Assembly (NCBI GenBank): GCA_040954595.2
Contig: CM082577.2
Coordinates: forward strand, 13,268,001 to 13,332,000
Length of the DNA: 64,000 nucleotides
DNA from: Balanoglossus misakiensis
Taxonomy: Eukaryota; Hemichordata
Direction of reading: 5' to 3'
In this document: in pieces, positions 52,496 through 63,737 of the stretch
Position numbering within the stretch: position 1 is the first letter of the stretch
How the letters are laid out: each line of letters starts with the position of its first letter
Program-made: the position numbers and the translations under genes
Notes under the pieces: generated by a model
Database searches by the model: none
What the model was told of the DNA's origin: nothing
What the model saw: only the letters and a program-made list of their open reading frames with translations

Positions 52496-54067
52496 CTATG
52501 CGTTTACAGTGATTGCCATCTTCAAGGTCGCCTCGATGCCATCAGCATACCTCTGAGCTTGGGCTCGTGTGCACACGTTTGTATGGTATGCGAGGCTCCA
52601 GAACATCATATCGTGGACCGTGGCTATGAAGTGGCAGAAGATACCTGCGCATTTGTAACCACTACATGCACATACCTTTCGAACGAGTTCGAATGTCCTG
52701 GGTTTGTCTCTGGCGAAGTAGGAGCAGTCGCCAAGGTTAGAGATGAGGAAGAGGCACTCAGTGCGGCTACCATTTTCTTTGTCTGCGATGGCCTCTGCCT
52801 CCACGTCCATATAGGACAACTTCAGAATCTTTTTCACAACTGCCACCCTTTCTAGGAATTTCCGCCCTCCCCTGCACCTGTCGCTGAGCTGCTCCCTCGT
52901 TTTCCGGGTGTAACTTGCTGCTAGCTTCCAGAATCCGTCCAAGAAATCTCCGGACTCTGGAACTGACAGATCCATCATCAAAATGGCACAGAATAAGCCA
53001 ACGGATCCGTCTGGATCTATTGGCGGGTCGCAGTATCTTCTCATATTCGCCATGACAACTGCCTTTACCGTCTGATCACCATTCAGCTTACCCCCTTGCA
53101 TGATCTTGCACGCAGCAATGGCAGCTGCAGCCGTCGTAGCACCGTGCACGGTAGCTCCATGGCGCCGACAATTCTCTCTCAGTTTCTGCGTCTCTTCTGC
53201 CGTTAGTTCAATGGACAGGGCCCTGGTCTCTTGAACGACAGTTGGATTCTTTGAAATTTCTGCTCCAAAGCATTCAATGTATGGGTTGACCCGTTTCTTC
53301 TTCGGTTTTAGCATGCCTTCGACTTTGGAATAGGATTTAATGAAGATTTTCTTCCACCAGGGAAACTCTCCCATCTGGTAACAGTCTTCTAGGGCTGGAA
53401 GAGACGGCCAATTTGTGACATCTACATCGTCACCATCGGAGAGATCAGAGAGTACGTCCATTAGTTCATTCAGAACCCTCATGACGCAGTTCCCGTCTAC
53501 TATAACATGAAAAAACGTGGCAGCAAAAATGTTCTTACACAGTCCGTCCTCCGATGTTTCCTGGTCATCCATCTTCATCAGGCGAATTCGCCACAGTGGT
53601 CCCGCTGATGGATTAAACAGGGTTTTCGTTTCCAGTGCGAGAAGATCTTCCCAGTTATTCACCTCCGCCTCTTCAACGTCAACTGTTGCTCGATCCATGC
53701 GACTGAAGTGCTGCTGTATTCCGCTGGAGTCTGAATCTTCTTGGATTGCCATCCGGAAGAGCGGGTGTCGCTCCTGCAGAACCCGGGCTCCTCGCTCCAG
53801 TAAATCGAGTGTGAGAGGCACTTTCGATTCTACAAATAGTACGTAACAGTTCAATATTGTTCCGAACACGTTCATATCATACATATAGCTTTCCCACGCA
53901 GACAGTCTCCTCACGTATTGTGAAGAATTGGCGCTTTGTGATCGCGTAGTTGTCTGCTTCGACCGCCGCATGTACAACATCAGTGGTAAGACTATTGCCA
54001 GGCCAATAATCAGGGGAGACATACTGAAATTCAGCCAATCGGACTTTGGGCTATTCACCACATTCAT
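52496..54067 (-). CDS. HXXXDG acyltransferase (condensation/alcohol acetyltransferase superfamily), membrane-anchored, 523 aa
   Basis: One uninterrupted coding exon. It begins after a GGTAG acceptor at 54085, and the start chosen is the ATG at 54067; longer readings cross the acceptor. A leader exon ending at 54820 (TTGG|GTATGTG) probably supplies the 5' UTR. Near the N-terminus one membrane helix (MSPLIIGLAIVLPLMLYM) is followed by RRSK, giving a short luminal start and a large cytosolic part, or the reverse. The catalytic motif HVIVDG (H187, D191) matches HXXXDG of CoA-dependent acyltransferases and NRPS condensation domains. A second half with the family's ANMRRY and GLFCA blocks follows. 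Reaction inferred: acyl transfer from acyl-CoA to an alcohol or amine; substrate unknown. Length fits a two-lobed enzyme. No disabling change is seen. Confidence 0.75.
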   Translation of the reverse strand: MNVVNSPKSDWLNFSMSPLIIGLAIVLPLMLYMRRSKQTTTRSQSANSSQYVRRLSAWESYMYDMNVFGTILNCYVLFVESKVPLTLDLLERGARVLQERHPLFRMAIQEDSDSSGIQQHFSRMDRATVDVEEAEVNNWEDLLALETKTLFNPSAGPLWRIRLMKMDDQETSEDGLCKNIFAATFFHVIVDGNCVMRVLNELMDVLSDLSDGDDVDVTNWPSLPALEDCYQMGEFPWWKKIFIKSYSKVEGMLKPKKKRVNPYIECFGAEISKNPTVVQETRALSIELTAEETQKLRENCRRHGATVHGATTAAAAIAACKIMQGGKLNGDQTVKAVVMANMRRYCDPPIDPDGSVGLFCAILMMDLSVPESGDFLDGFWKLAASYTRKTREQLSDRCRGGRKFLERVAVVKKILKLSYMDVEAEAIADKENGSRTECLFLISNLGDCSYFARDKPRTFELVRKVCACSGYKCAGIFCHFIATVHDMMFWSLAYHTNVCTRAQAQRYADGIEATLKMAITVNA

Positions 54068-54084
54068 GACTGCAAGGCCGATAT

Positions 54085-55100
54085 CTACCAAACAAACAGA
54101 TAAAAACGTCAAATAAATATTAATCTACTGATACATAGTTACAAAAGCAGTATAAACATGTTTCTTTACCATTAATCTTAAATGATCATTCATGATATTT
54201 AGAGCATAACGTCACATAATTATCTTAGCAATTTGCTTAAAAAGGACAGTTAGTAATGATGCGTACATGTCAGTATGTGCATGTTGGCATTGGCAATTTA
54301 AACGAACGACTGGTGTAAGGAAGCTTATGATTTGCTTGTTTTGCTCTCATACAAAATCGCGCCGCGTTGGCATATATCTTATTGATAATCAGTGGTTCTG
54401 TTTCAGGGGTGTACAATGTATATGTTACGGTACTTGCAACAGCTGACATGAACTGACACAAAATCGACCCGCGCGTGACCGTTGTTATTTCCTGCCCCCT
54501 CATTCAATGCACGTACGTGCATAGTCGAAAGGTCTCCGTTTGGGTCTAAATGTGGATCAAGTTGGGTCTGTTTTCTTCATTTAGCGTCCGCTTGTTATTG
54601 ATTGCCTCATTTATGTCGTTTTGACCCCGAGGACTATTTTCTCTTTACAGCACCAGACACATTTTTGACACCATTATGAGTTTCGAAGCAGTCCCATGAA
54701 CACAACAGCCTATCTCACTTCTTGGCTCGCTCTCAGACTGGCAATTAATTAGTCGGTTGTTTCAAACGATACAAGATACGATTCTCGCATTGTATCACAG
54801 TAAATTTTATAACACATACCCAAGGTCTTCTTGTCCAGGCTCCAAAATGTTGTGCATGTAGTGCATTAAACCAGGAAGCACTGAATGTTAATAAGGTAAT
54901 CTGTTGTATGACCTTGACCGGAAGTGAATAACGGAGGTCAGTTGTTGATGAGATCAACATGGCGACACAGGAGTTAAATCAGCGTGTTATGTAGATTAAT
55001 CTGGGCCATCCACTCACCTCACACGAAGCAGGACTGTTCAGTTCTATCACAGACTGAGTGAGATATGTGACTAAAATAACTGTATATTGACACAGCGAGA
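54085..55100. other. Intron, probable 5' UTR exon and promoter of the acyltransferase gene
   Basis: A donor at 54819/54818 defines a probable non-coding exon above 54820. Its own open frame (from 54960) meets a stop right after the splice, so it does not extend the protein. Nothing else is supported. Confidence 0.35.
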
Positions 55101-55124
55101 AGCATGTGGGGCCAAAGGCTAATG

Positions 55125-55315
55125 AACACCTATTGCCTGGCCATGAGGGCCATAGCGGCCGTTTATTACACCCGAGGGGCTGTGAGTTACCAGAATCATA
55201 TGCTATTTCCCGAGGCCGCAGGCCGAGTGAAATAACATATGATTCTGGTAACTCACAGTCACGAGGGGGTAAAAACGGCTGCTATGGCCCGAATATAGGC
55301 CAGGCTATAGGTGTT
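55125..55315. mobile_element. Palindromic foldback MITE (191 bp)
   Basis: The two halves are inverted copies: acacctat, gcctggcc, gggccatagc, gccgttt, ctgtgagttaccagaatcat appear on the left in this order and as complements on the right. The centre is ccgaggccgcaggccgag. The arms are about 85 bp. No coding capacity. Confidence 0.75.
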
Positions 55316-55778
55316 TTATAATAAACCTCATGCAAACAGCTGGGAAAATCTTGCAATTTTCTCTTGAGGCTGGCAGACGACATCTTCAGCGGTGGCCATT
55401 GTGTCAGACGACGCGACGCTGATTGACGTGACCACGTTGGTCACGTGACCGGTTTATATTTTTTCTGCTATTTCCCTAGCGGTTCATAGTCGATTTTATT
55501 TTCCTATCACGTGACGGATTCTGGCGAATCACGGCACAGTATTAGCATGAGGTATATTATAACACCAGATATGAACCACAGAGTGTCTCACGCCGCAAAG
55601 CACAGTGGGTAATTTTCTATGACAGTCGCACATTTCAAACTAGGCAAGCGAACTACTAACTTCCGTTGTCTGGGCAACACGTTTATGTGCCTTGTGTGTT
55701 TCAAATTTATTAGGTCCTATTTCGTATGTATATATATATATATGCAATGGGACATTATGGAATCAGTTGCGTCTGTCT

Positions 55779-55861
55779 GTCTGTCTGTCTGTCTGTATGT
55801 ATGTATGTATGTATGTATGTATGTATGTATGTATGTATGTATGTATGTATGTATGTATGTA
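55779..55861. repeat. (CTGT)n/(ATGT)n microsatellite
   Basis: Several CTGT units run into about 16 ATGT units. Confidence 0.93.
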
Positions 55862-56453
55862 TCTGTGCTGTAGTCGCGTTTTTACACGTGTGTCAGACTA
55901 AACGTGTCGTTGGTGGCGTCCTCCGAGTCCTCCCAGTATGTATGTATGTAGTGGTAGTATTAGTAGTTTAGTAGTTTAATGCGTTTCAAGGCCACCGGCC
56001 CATAGACAAAGGGGTTACAATTCAGAATATACAAATAGATAACAGAACATAAACATAACTGTTTGACAGCAAAAGAAAAGAAAAACTATCAAGTTTCATT
56101 TGAAAGAATGTCTGTTCGAAGCTTAAAAGCCTTATAAACATATTTACACAACTTAAATAATGTATTCTCATCTGTTAATTGTGCCTCTATATTCAGCTCC
56201 AAATCAGTCCATCCTTTGAGTAGTTTTGCATGATGTAGGGCTCGGAGTAGTTGTATTTCACGGGTTGTTTTACCAAAAAATATCAAGACGATCCTTGAAT
56301 GAAAGAGTTCACAGAATTTGCGGTGACAACATGCTCCCGTAGGTTGTTCCAAATTGCAACATATTAGACTCGCCTGCGGCTCGTCCAAAATGCGTCACTT
56401 ATACATTGAGCCCTCGTCGCCACATGGTCGTATTTCGTGAATAACCATATATA

Positions 56454-56710
56454 AGGCCAAAAAATAATATGTGATGTTCCGATTACACGCTTTTCAAAAA
56501 TAGGGTAGGTAGGTAGGTAGGGATTTTTTTATTTTGATTTTTTTATATTTGGCCGCCGTAGCGTGGAAGAATGACGTCATAGTTCTTGTGTGATTCTCGC
56601 AATTTTCATAAATGTTGTATATGTGACATTGTTTCTTTTTACTTAGCTCTAAAGAGATTAGGGTCGATGGGTTGGGTAATCGGAACAGCACATATATTTT
56701 TATTTGGCCT
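56454..56710 (+). mobile_element. MITE family A, copy 3 (257 bp)
   Basis: Both termini are present: aggccaaaaaataatatgtg...gttccgattac and gtaatcggaacagcacatat...atttggcct. It is flanked by tata-like sequence on both sides, a possible target duplication. Confidence 0.8.
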
Positions 56711-58611
56711 TATAACGAAATATTTATTAGGCTTTGCATGAACACCATTACAGTCTGATGAATGGGTAAACATTTTCAAATTCATAAATTCTTGACAACC
56801 AAAATGTAAAACAATTATATACGCGTTGGAAGCAGACGTAGCAAGTAGTAACTTGCAGCAGTACCATGAGTGATGATGTGATCGTGTAGGTTGGCTTCAA
56901 AAGAGTGTCATAAATCTAATGGAGTTTTTGTTCCAAGTGTATATCATTTGTGAATGCGGTTATATTTAGTCTTCACTACTGAGAACGAGATTGGAACTAT
57001 TTTGGGATAATTGCATGTGAATGAATTGATAGTCTGTATACACGATTTGTTTTGACATTTTGGTTTGTTGTAATAATGGTAGTTTGCATATTCTCTCCAT
57101 GTGCTACAAATACTACTCATTTTGTTCACAAAGACGTATGCAATTATCCCAAAACGAGCAAAAATGATCATTAAAGCATTTCATGTCATATTATCCTTCC
57201 ATTTTAAAATTCTGTACAATGATGTTGATCATTACTTTAAAAGGCTGGCTCGAAAAGCCGATTACTTACTGACCAATGACCCCCCAGACTCAATTATATT
57301 CCAAATTTGATGTATTTTAGAGGTATGTCAGAGTCACGGCTTAATTCAAAATACTTCGTAACAGTAAGAACACATATCATCATGATGGTTGTAGTTGTTG
57401 TTTGTTTGTTTTTGTTGTTATTTAATTCTATTTTTTGTTTTTTCGTCCCACGAATGCATTGCTACGACGACATAGAGAATGTCTAATTAGACTGTGACCT
57501 GACTAAACAATCATCAAGTTTATAGCGACAGTGTAGCAAGGAATATTTTGGAGCTATGTACATATATAATCAACTCTTATCAAATGCCTTATTGAACGAT
57601 TATCTACAAGAAATTAATAAAACGCACCTTTTAATATTTTGGAATGTAAACATTACGTATTTATCTGTCGTTTAGAAAAGAGCAATCACGTAGCATAGAG
57701 CCGCGTGTTCCTCCATCTCTTGCGGATTGTTTTGCATGTCATTTGTTTACATTCTGTTGCACATGAGATATAGACGGGCTCCAAACTCACACAGCCTAGC
57801 GCGAGCGAGATATCATTTTTTCCTCGCAACGATCGACGCCGACAGTCACACAATAATCAGATTAAATCATCAATATTACTGACAAGATCATATTTTCAAA
57901 GAAAGCTCTACAACATGCAGCGAGTACGGGAGAGGATGGGATTCGGTAGCGGCATACACTGTGCACCATGGCCATTGGACGTACACACACACCAGTGCAA
58001 AACAGGCAACACTGACTAGTCTGGCACTGATACCAGACAAATGGCATTCAGAACATAGCAAATGAACATTAAAACTATTTTAGAATAGCATTTAAACAGT
58101 AAAGGTGTAAAACCGCAATTCAGTCTCTCCGAATGACAAAGTGCTCGATCGCGGTCCCCATCACCAGCGCTGCTCAATGCCCTGAGGTCTCGCTACTTAC
58201 TATGTCAGTCGTACATCACTGTGACGAACGCAGGTGACCTTGCAGCTCCAGTCGTCGATGGGATAACCACATCGATAGTACAGTTGTTAAAAAAACTGTA
58301 GCTGGAGACATCGCGGGCAAGCTGCAGCTGCTACTTGGTAGGATGGACCGGGTGTCATGTTTTCGGTAGTGCTTTTAAATCTCGCGCAATAGAAACAAAA
58401 GTGACCTATCGGTCAAAAGAGCTCTGCTGACTTTAACAGTGTAACCTGGGCAATGATGTGAATACCCTAGGTTTTAATTTATAACAATTGTATTCTAATG
58501 AACAAAACCAAACATAGACATCACAAGTATTTATCAATATCCAGCTTGATTCATTGTGCTAAAGAAAGAAAGAATTGAATCCTAAAGAACAACATCAAAA
58601 GGAAGCACTAA

Positions 58612-59125
58612 AGTTCTAGTTTGCATGTTCATGACCCCATCAAAATTCCAATCAACAAAATCAGGTAGGGGCACCATAACACACATTCCTACCATTTTTC
58701 AGCTCTATCGTACATGTAGTTAGGGAGAAGAAGATTGTTTACCAACAATTCTATTTTTAGATCTAATTTGCATATTCAAGACTCCATCAAATCCAAATTT
58801 ACAAAATCAGGTAGGGGCACCATAACACACATTCCTACCAAATTTCAGCTCCATTGTACATGCAGTTGTGGAGAAGAAGATTTTTACCAAAACTTATATT
58901 TTTAGATCTAATTTGCATATTCATGACCCCATCAAATCCAAATAAACAAAATCAGGTAAGGGCACAATAACACACATTCCAACCAAATTTCAGCTAAATA
59001 TGCCAAGCTGTTTTAAAGGAGAAGATTGAAATACCAAAAGTTGACGGACGACAGACGACGGACGCCGGACGGGCGACGGACGGACACTTATCAACCTACT
59101 GCTACAGCTCGGCTGACACAAGTGA
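58612..59125. repeat. Triplicated 125-bp monomer with gacggacgacag end
   Basis: Three direct units share atttgcat(a/g)ttca, aaaatcaggta(g/a)gggcac and aacacacattcc. They end in a (gacgga)n-like stretch and cagctcggctgacac. It is repeated at 62560-63070 in copy 2 of the duplication. The end sequence resembles 3' ends of dispersed invertebrate retroelements. Confidence 0.7.
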
Positions 59126-59353
59126 CAGCAGAGCTAAAAAGTAGATCCGGATAATGAACGCGCGTCGTCCAACTTCAAGTATGGTCACGCGCCGGGCGTG
59201 ATAAGCAAAAAAAAAAAAAAAAAAACTGCACGGGTGAGAGGGCGCTTTTTCCCCATATACTAACATGGGCACGTTAATCCAGCAAGATAAAACATTTACG
59301 ACCCTGATACGGATTTTGCGGCATTTCGGTCATACGGTGATCCGCACCCTCCC

Positions 59354-60120
59354 AGCTAAGAGGGTGGCTGGCAACTTCTGATTCAAGCAAGCTATTCCTT
59401 TTGCTTCTGCTCCTCTGGAAAGGTCCGTCAGAGATATTACCACTTGTGGTTTAAACTGAAATTAATTGTCATCAATGTGATGATTTCTCTTGTCTCGGCC
59501 TCTAGTCAGCTTCACAAAAAGATGGCGACTGCTGCTATTGAGCTCCCATTGGCTAAGGGCGTCCGTCACCCTATTTTCTGGGCCAGGGAGATGCACTGCT
59601 TTGATTTGGAATTGATGTTTCATGTGATCTCGTGTGCAGCCGGCGTTGACAGTGGCTTCATTATCGCGCTGATAATCAACCTACGACCAATCAGTTGGTC
59701 AGCCCACAATATGCATGCTATGGCCACAGTCACCATTTCTAAACAGCTGATGTGGAACTCAGAGCTGCGTACATGTTCTGGAAAATGACAATGAAAGTAT
59801 TCATTCAGGTATGTGCCCCCCAGCACCAAAAAGTCGAGTATAAATGATGTACTGTTCCAATCATCTAAGATTTTAGCCACCACTTTATGCATTTTTACAT
59901 TTCTGAGCTTATGTGGAAATGGTGGTGATTACGCCTGAGTTTGGGAAGGGTGTCCAACAACCGAGAAACGAAAACCCTGCCAGCGAAATAAGATAGCCTG
60001 CCGATGAGAGATTACAGCTTTCGCTTGGTTGTTCGTTTCCTTGACAACCACGCCGCTAAGTGTTGTTTTGCCTTTATCTTCACGTACACTGATGGTCATA
60101 TTTATTGTGTCAAACTTGCG
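59354..60120 (-). mobile_element. Degenerate DIRS-type retrotransposon fragment (end of RT and RNase H)
   Basis: Read on the minus strand from 60120: FLGRKFDT-type end of the reverse transcriptase (here GRKFDTINMTISV), then FVSRLLDTLPKLRR in another frame, then an RNase H-like segment (GGTYLNEYFHCHFPEHV, HISCLEMVTVA, ILWADQL). After a further shift come DNEATVN and HLPGPENRVTDALSQWEL. At least three frame changes and an internal deletion make it a fossil. It lies between the two copies of the 3.17-kb duplication. Confidence 0.75.
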
Positions 60121-63100
60121 GCCTCTATATTCAGCTCCAAATCAGTCCATCCTTTGAGTAGTTTTGCATGATGTAGGGCTCGGAGTAGTTGTATTTCACG
60201 GGTTGTTTTACCAAAAAATATCAAGACGATCCTTGAATGAAAGAGTTCACAGAATTTGCGGTGACAACATGCTCCCGTAGGTTGTTCCAAATTGCAACAT
60301 ATTAGACTCGCCTGCGGCTCGTCCAAAATGCGTCACTTATACATTGAGCCCTCGTCGCCACATGGTCGTATTTCGTGAATAACCATATATAAGGCCAAAA
60401 AATAATATGTGATGTTCCGATTACACGCTTTTCAAAAATAGGGTAGGTAGGTAGGTAGGTAGGTAGGGATTTTTTTTATTTTGATTTTTTTATATTTGGC
60501 CGCCGTAGCGTGGAAGAATGACGTCATAGTTCTTGTGTGATTCTCGCAATTTTCATAAATGTTGTATATGTGACATTGTTTCTTTTTACTTAGCTCTAAA
60601 GAGATTAGGGTCGATGGGTTGGGTAATCGGAACAGCACATATATTTTTATTTGGCCTTATAACGAAATATTTATTAGGCTTTGCATGAACACCATTACAG
60701 TCTGATGAATGGGTAAACATTTTCAAATTCATAAATTCTTGACAACCAAAATGTAAAACAATTATATACGCGTTGGAAGCAGACGTAGCAAGTAGTAACT
60801 TGCAGCAGTACCATGAGTGATGATGTGATCGTGTAGGTTGGCTTCAAAAGAGTGTCATAAATCTAATGGAGTTTTTGTTCCAAGTGTATATCATTTGTGA
60901 ATGCGGTTATATTTAGTCTTCACTACTGAGAACGAGATTGGAACTATTTTGGGATAATTGCATGTGAATGAATTGATAGTCTGTATACACGATTTGTTTT
61001 GACATTTTGGTTTGTTGTAATAATGGTAGTTTGCATATTCTCTCCATGTGCTACAAATACTACTCATTTTGTTCACAAAGACGTATGCAATTATCCCAAA
61101 ACGAGCAAAAATGATCATTAAAGCATTTCATGTCATATTATCCTTCCATTTTAAAATTCTGTACAATGATGTTGATCATTACTTTAAAAGGCTGGCTCGA
61201 AAAGCCGATTACTTACTGACCAATGACCCCCCAGACTCAATTATATTCCAAATTTGATGTATTTTAGAGGTATGTCAGAGTCACGGCTTAATTCAAAATA
61301 CTTCGTAACAGTAAGAACACATATCATCATGATGGTTGTAGTTGTTGTTTGTTTGTTTTTGTTGTTATTTAATTCTATTTTTTGTTTTTTCGTCCCACGA
61401 ATGCATTGCTACGACGACATAGAGAATGTCTAATTAGACTGTGACCTGACTAAACAATCATCAAGTTTATAGCGACAGTGTAGCAAGGAATATTTTGGAG
61501 CTATGTACATATATAATCAACTCTTATCATATGCCTTATTGAACGATTATCTACAAGAAATTAATAAAACGCACCTTTTAATATTTTGGAATGTAAACAT
61601 TACGTATTTATCTGTCATTTAGAAAAGAGCAATCACGTAGCATAGAGCCGCGTGTTCCTCCATCTCTTGCGGATTGTTTTGCATGTCATTTGTTTACATT
61701 CTGTTGCACATGAGATATAGACGGGCTCCAAACTCACACAGCCTAGCGCGAGCGAGATATCATTTTTTCCTCGCAACGATCGACGCCGACAGTCACACAA
61801 TAATCAGATTAAATCATCAATATTACTGACAAGATCATATTTTCAAAGAAAGCTCTACAACATGCAGCGAGTACGGGAGAGGATGGGATTCGGTAGCGGC
61901 ATACACTGTGCACCATGGCCATTGGACGTACACACACACCAGTGCAAAACAGGCAACACTGACTAGTCTGGCACTGATACCAGACAAATGGCATTCAGAA
62001 CATAGCAAATGAACATTAAAACTATTTTAGAATAGCATTTAAACAGTAAAGGTGTAAAACCGCAATTCAGTCTCTCCGAATGACAAAGTGCTCGATCGCG
62101 GTCCCCATCACCAGCGCTGCTCAATGCCCTGAGGTCTCGCTACTTACTATGTCAGTCGTACATCACTGTGACGAACGCAGGTGACCTTGCAGCTCCAGTC
62201 GTCGATGGGATAACCACATCGATAGTACAGTTGTTAAAAAAACTGTAGCTGGAGACATCGCGGGCAAGCTGCAGCTGCTACTTGGTAGGATGGACCGGGT
62301 GTCATGTTTTCGGTAGTGCTTTTAAATCTCGCGCAATAGAAACAAAAGTGACCTATCGGTCAAAAGAGCTCTGCTGACTTTAACAGTGTAACCTGGGCAA
62401 TGATGTGAATACCCTAGGTTTTAATTTATAACAATTGTATTCTAATGAACAAAACCAAACATAGACATCACAAGTATTTATCAATATCCAGCTTGATTCA
62501 TTGTGCTAAAGAAAGAAAGAATTGAATCCTAAAGAACAACATCAAAAGGAAGCACTAAAGTTCTAGTTTGCATGTTCATGACCCCATCAAAATTCCAATC
62601 AACAAAATCAGGTAGGGGCACCATAACACACATTCCTACCATTTTTCAGCTCTATCGTACATGTAGTTAGGGAGAAGAAGATTGTTTACCAACAATTCTA
62701 TTTTTAGATCTAATTTGCATATTCAAGACTCCATCAAATCCAAATTTACAAAATCAGGTAGGGGCACCATAACACACATTCCTACCAAATTTCAGCTCCA
62801 TTGTACATGCAGTTGTGGAGAAGAAGATTTTTACCAAAACTTATATTTTTAGATCTAATTTGCATATTCATGACCCCATCAAATCCAAATAAACAAAATC
62901 AGGTAAGGGCACAATAACACACATTCCAACCAAATTTCAGCTAAATATGCCAAGCTGTTTTAAAGAAGAAGATTGAAATACCAAAAGTTGACGGACGACA
63001 GACGACGGACGCCGGACGGACACTTATCAACCTACTGCTACAGCTCGGCTGACACAAGTGACAGCAGAGCTAAAAAGTAGATCCGGATAATGAACGCGCG

Positions 63101-63290
63101 TCGTCCAACTTCAAGTATGGTCACGCGCCGGGCGTGATAAGCAAAAAAAAAAAAAAAAAAAACTGCACGGGTGAGAGGGCGCTTTTTCCCCATATACTAA
63201 CATGGGCACGTTAATCCAGCAAGATAAAACATTTACGACCCTGATACGGATTTTGCGGCATTTCGGTCATACGGTGATCCGCACCCTCCC
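60121..63290. repeat. 3.17-kb duplication, copy 2
   Basis: Second copy of 56183-59353 in the same orientation, offset 3938-3947 bases. Its left edge abuts the DIRS fragment at a gcggcc|tctat junction. At its right edge the sequence continues into a ctgatacgg hairpin, whereas copy 1 leaves the similarity inside that hairpin. Confidence 0.95.
60392..60657 (+). mobile_element. MITE family A, copy 4 (266 bp)
   Basis: Duplicate of copy 3, carried by the 3.17-kb duplication; it has two extra gtag units and one extra t in the T-run. Confidence 0.8.
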
Positions 63291-63345
63291 TGCGGTCGGG
63301 CGAATTCGCCGTCCCAAAACCCGTATCAGGGCCGAAAGGATTAAT
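63232..63345. repeat. Foldback hairpin with ccctgatacgg arms
   Basis: tttacgaccctgatacgg is complementary to ccgtatcagggccgaaa across a centre of about 70 bases. It is related to the hairpin at 42561-42685; copy 1 of the duplication keeps only the left arm (59312-59353). Confidence 0.65.
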
Positions 63346-63737
63346 ACCGCACCACACCAACCTAGCTCTGTCACTTCCAATCACAAATCTGCTTACACAT
63401 ATGAAGACCATGTTGATAATAACACTGCCAAAGAAAATCCATTTAACAGTATAATTGGCCAATTTCAAGGTTTGCCATTTGACAAACCCATCGTTCTTTC
63501 CCCATTGCTTACAGTCGAGAAAAAAAGATTTCACAGACAGGAGGGGTGTGGTGAATTTGATTTACCCACTGGCCATTCTGTGAATGATGGCATCCCTACT
63601 GACACCTATTCGGACATACCCAGGAATAGACAAGATGGCTGACATTATCAGAAAGAAGTGTTAAGGTTGAGATCCCCCTGATTACGTTTTATGAAGTTAT
63701 TGGAGAAATACGTCGCATTTTGATTTGAAAATGTTGT
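63346..63737 (+). other. Non-coding or decayed sequence before the DIRS fragment
   Basis: An open frame 63202-63642 crosses the hairpin and this stretch (146 codons) but begins inside repeat sequence. Its second half could be decayed DIRS coding sequence, judged only by position; no motif is seen. Confidence 0.25.

Larger units (their letters stand above)
56183..59353. repeat. 3.17-kb duplication, copy 1
   Basis: Nearly identical to 60121-63290 over its whole length. Differences seen are a handful of substitutions (for example caaatgcc versus catatgcc near 57585), a 9-base change in a (gtag)n tract and an 11-base loss in the gacgga-rich stretch. It contains a MITE family A copy and a 125-bp tandem repeat. 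No convincing gene is inside. Confidence 0.95.

Noticed and set aside
53517-53846. 109-codon plus-strand frame
   Set aside because: Shadow of the acyltransferase on the opposite strand.
57101-61257. Paired 69-codon frames (57101-57310 and 61048-61257)
   Set aside because: They recur only because of the 3.17-kb duplication; no motif, start context or splice evidence.
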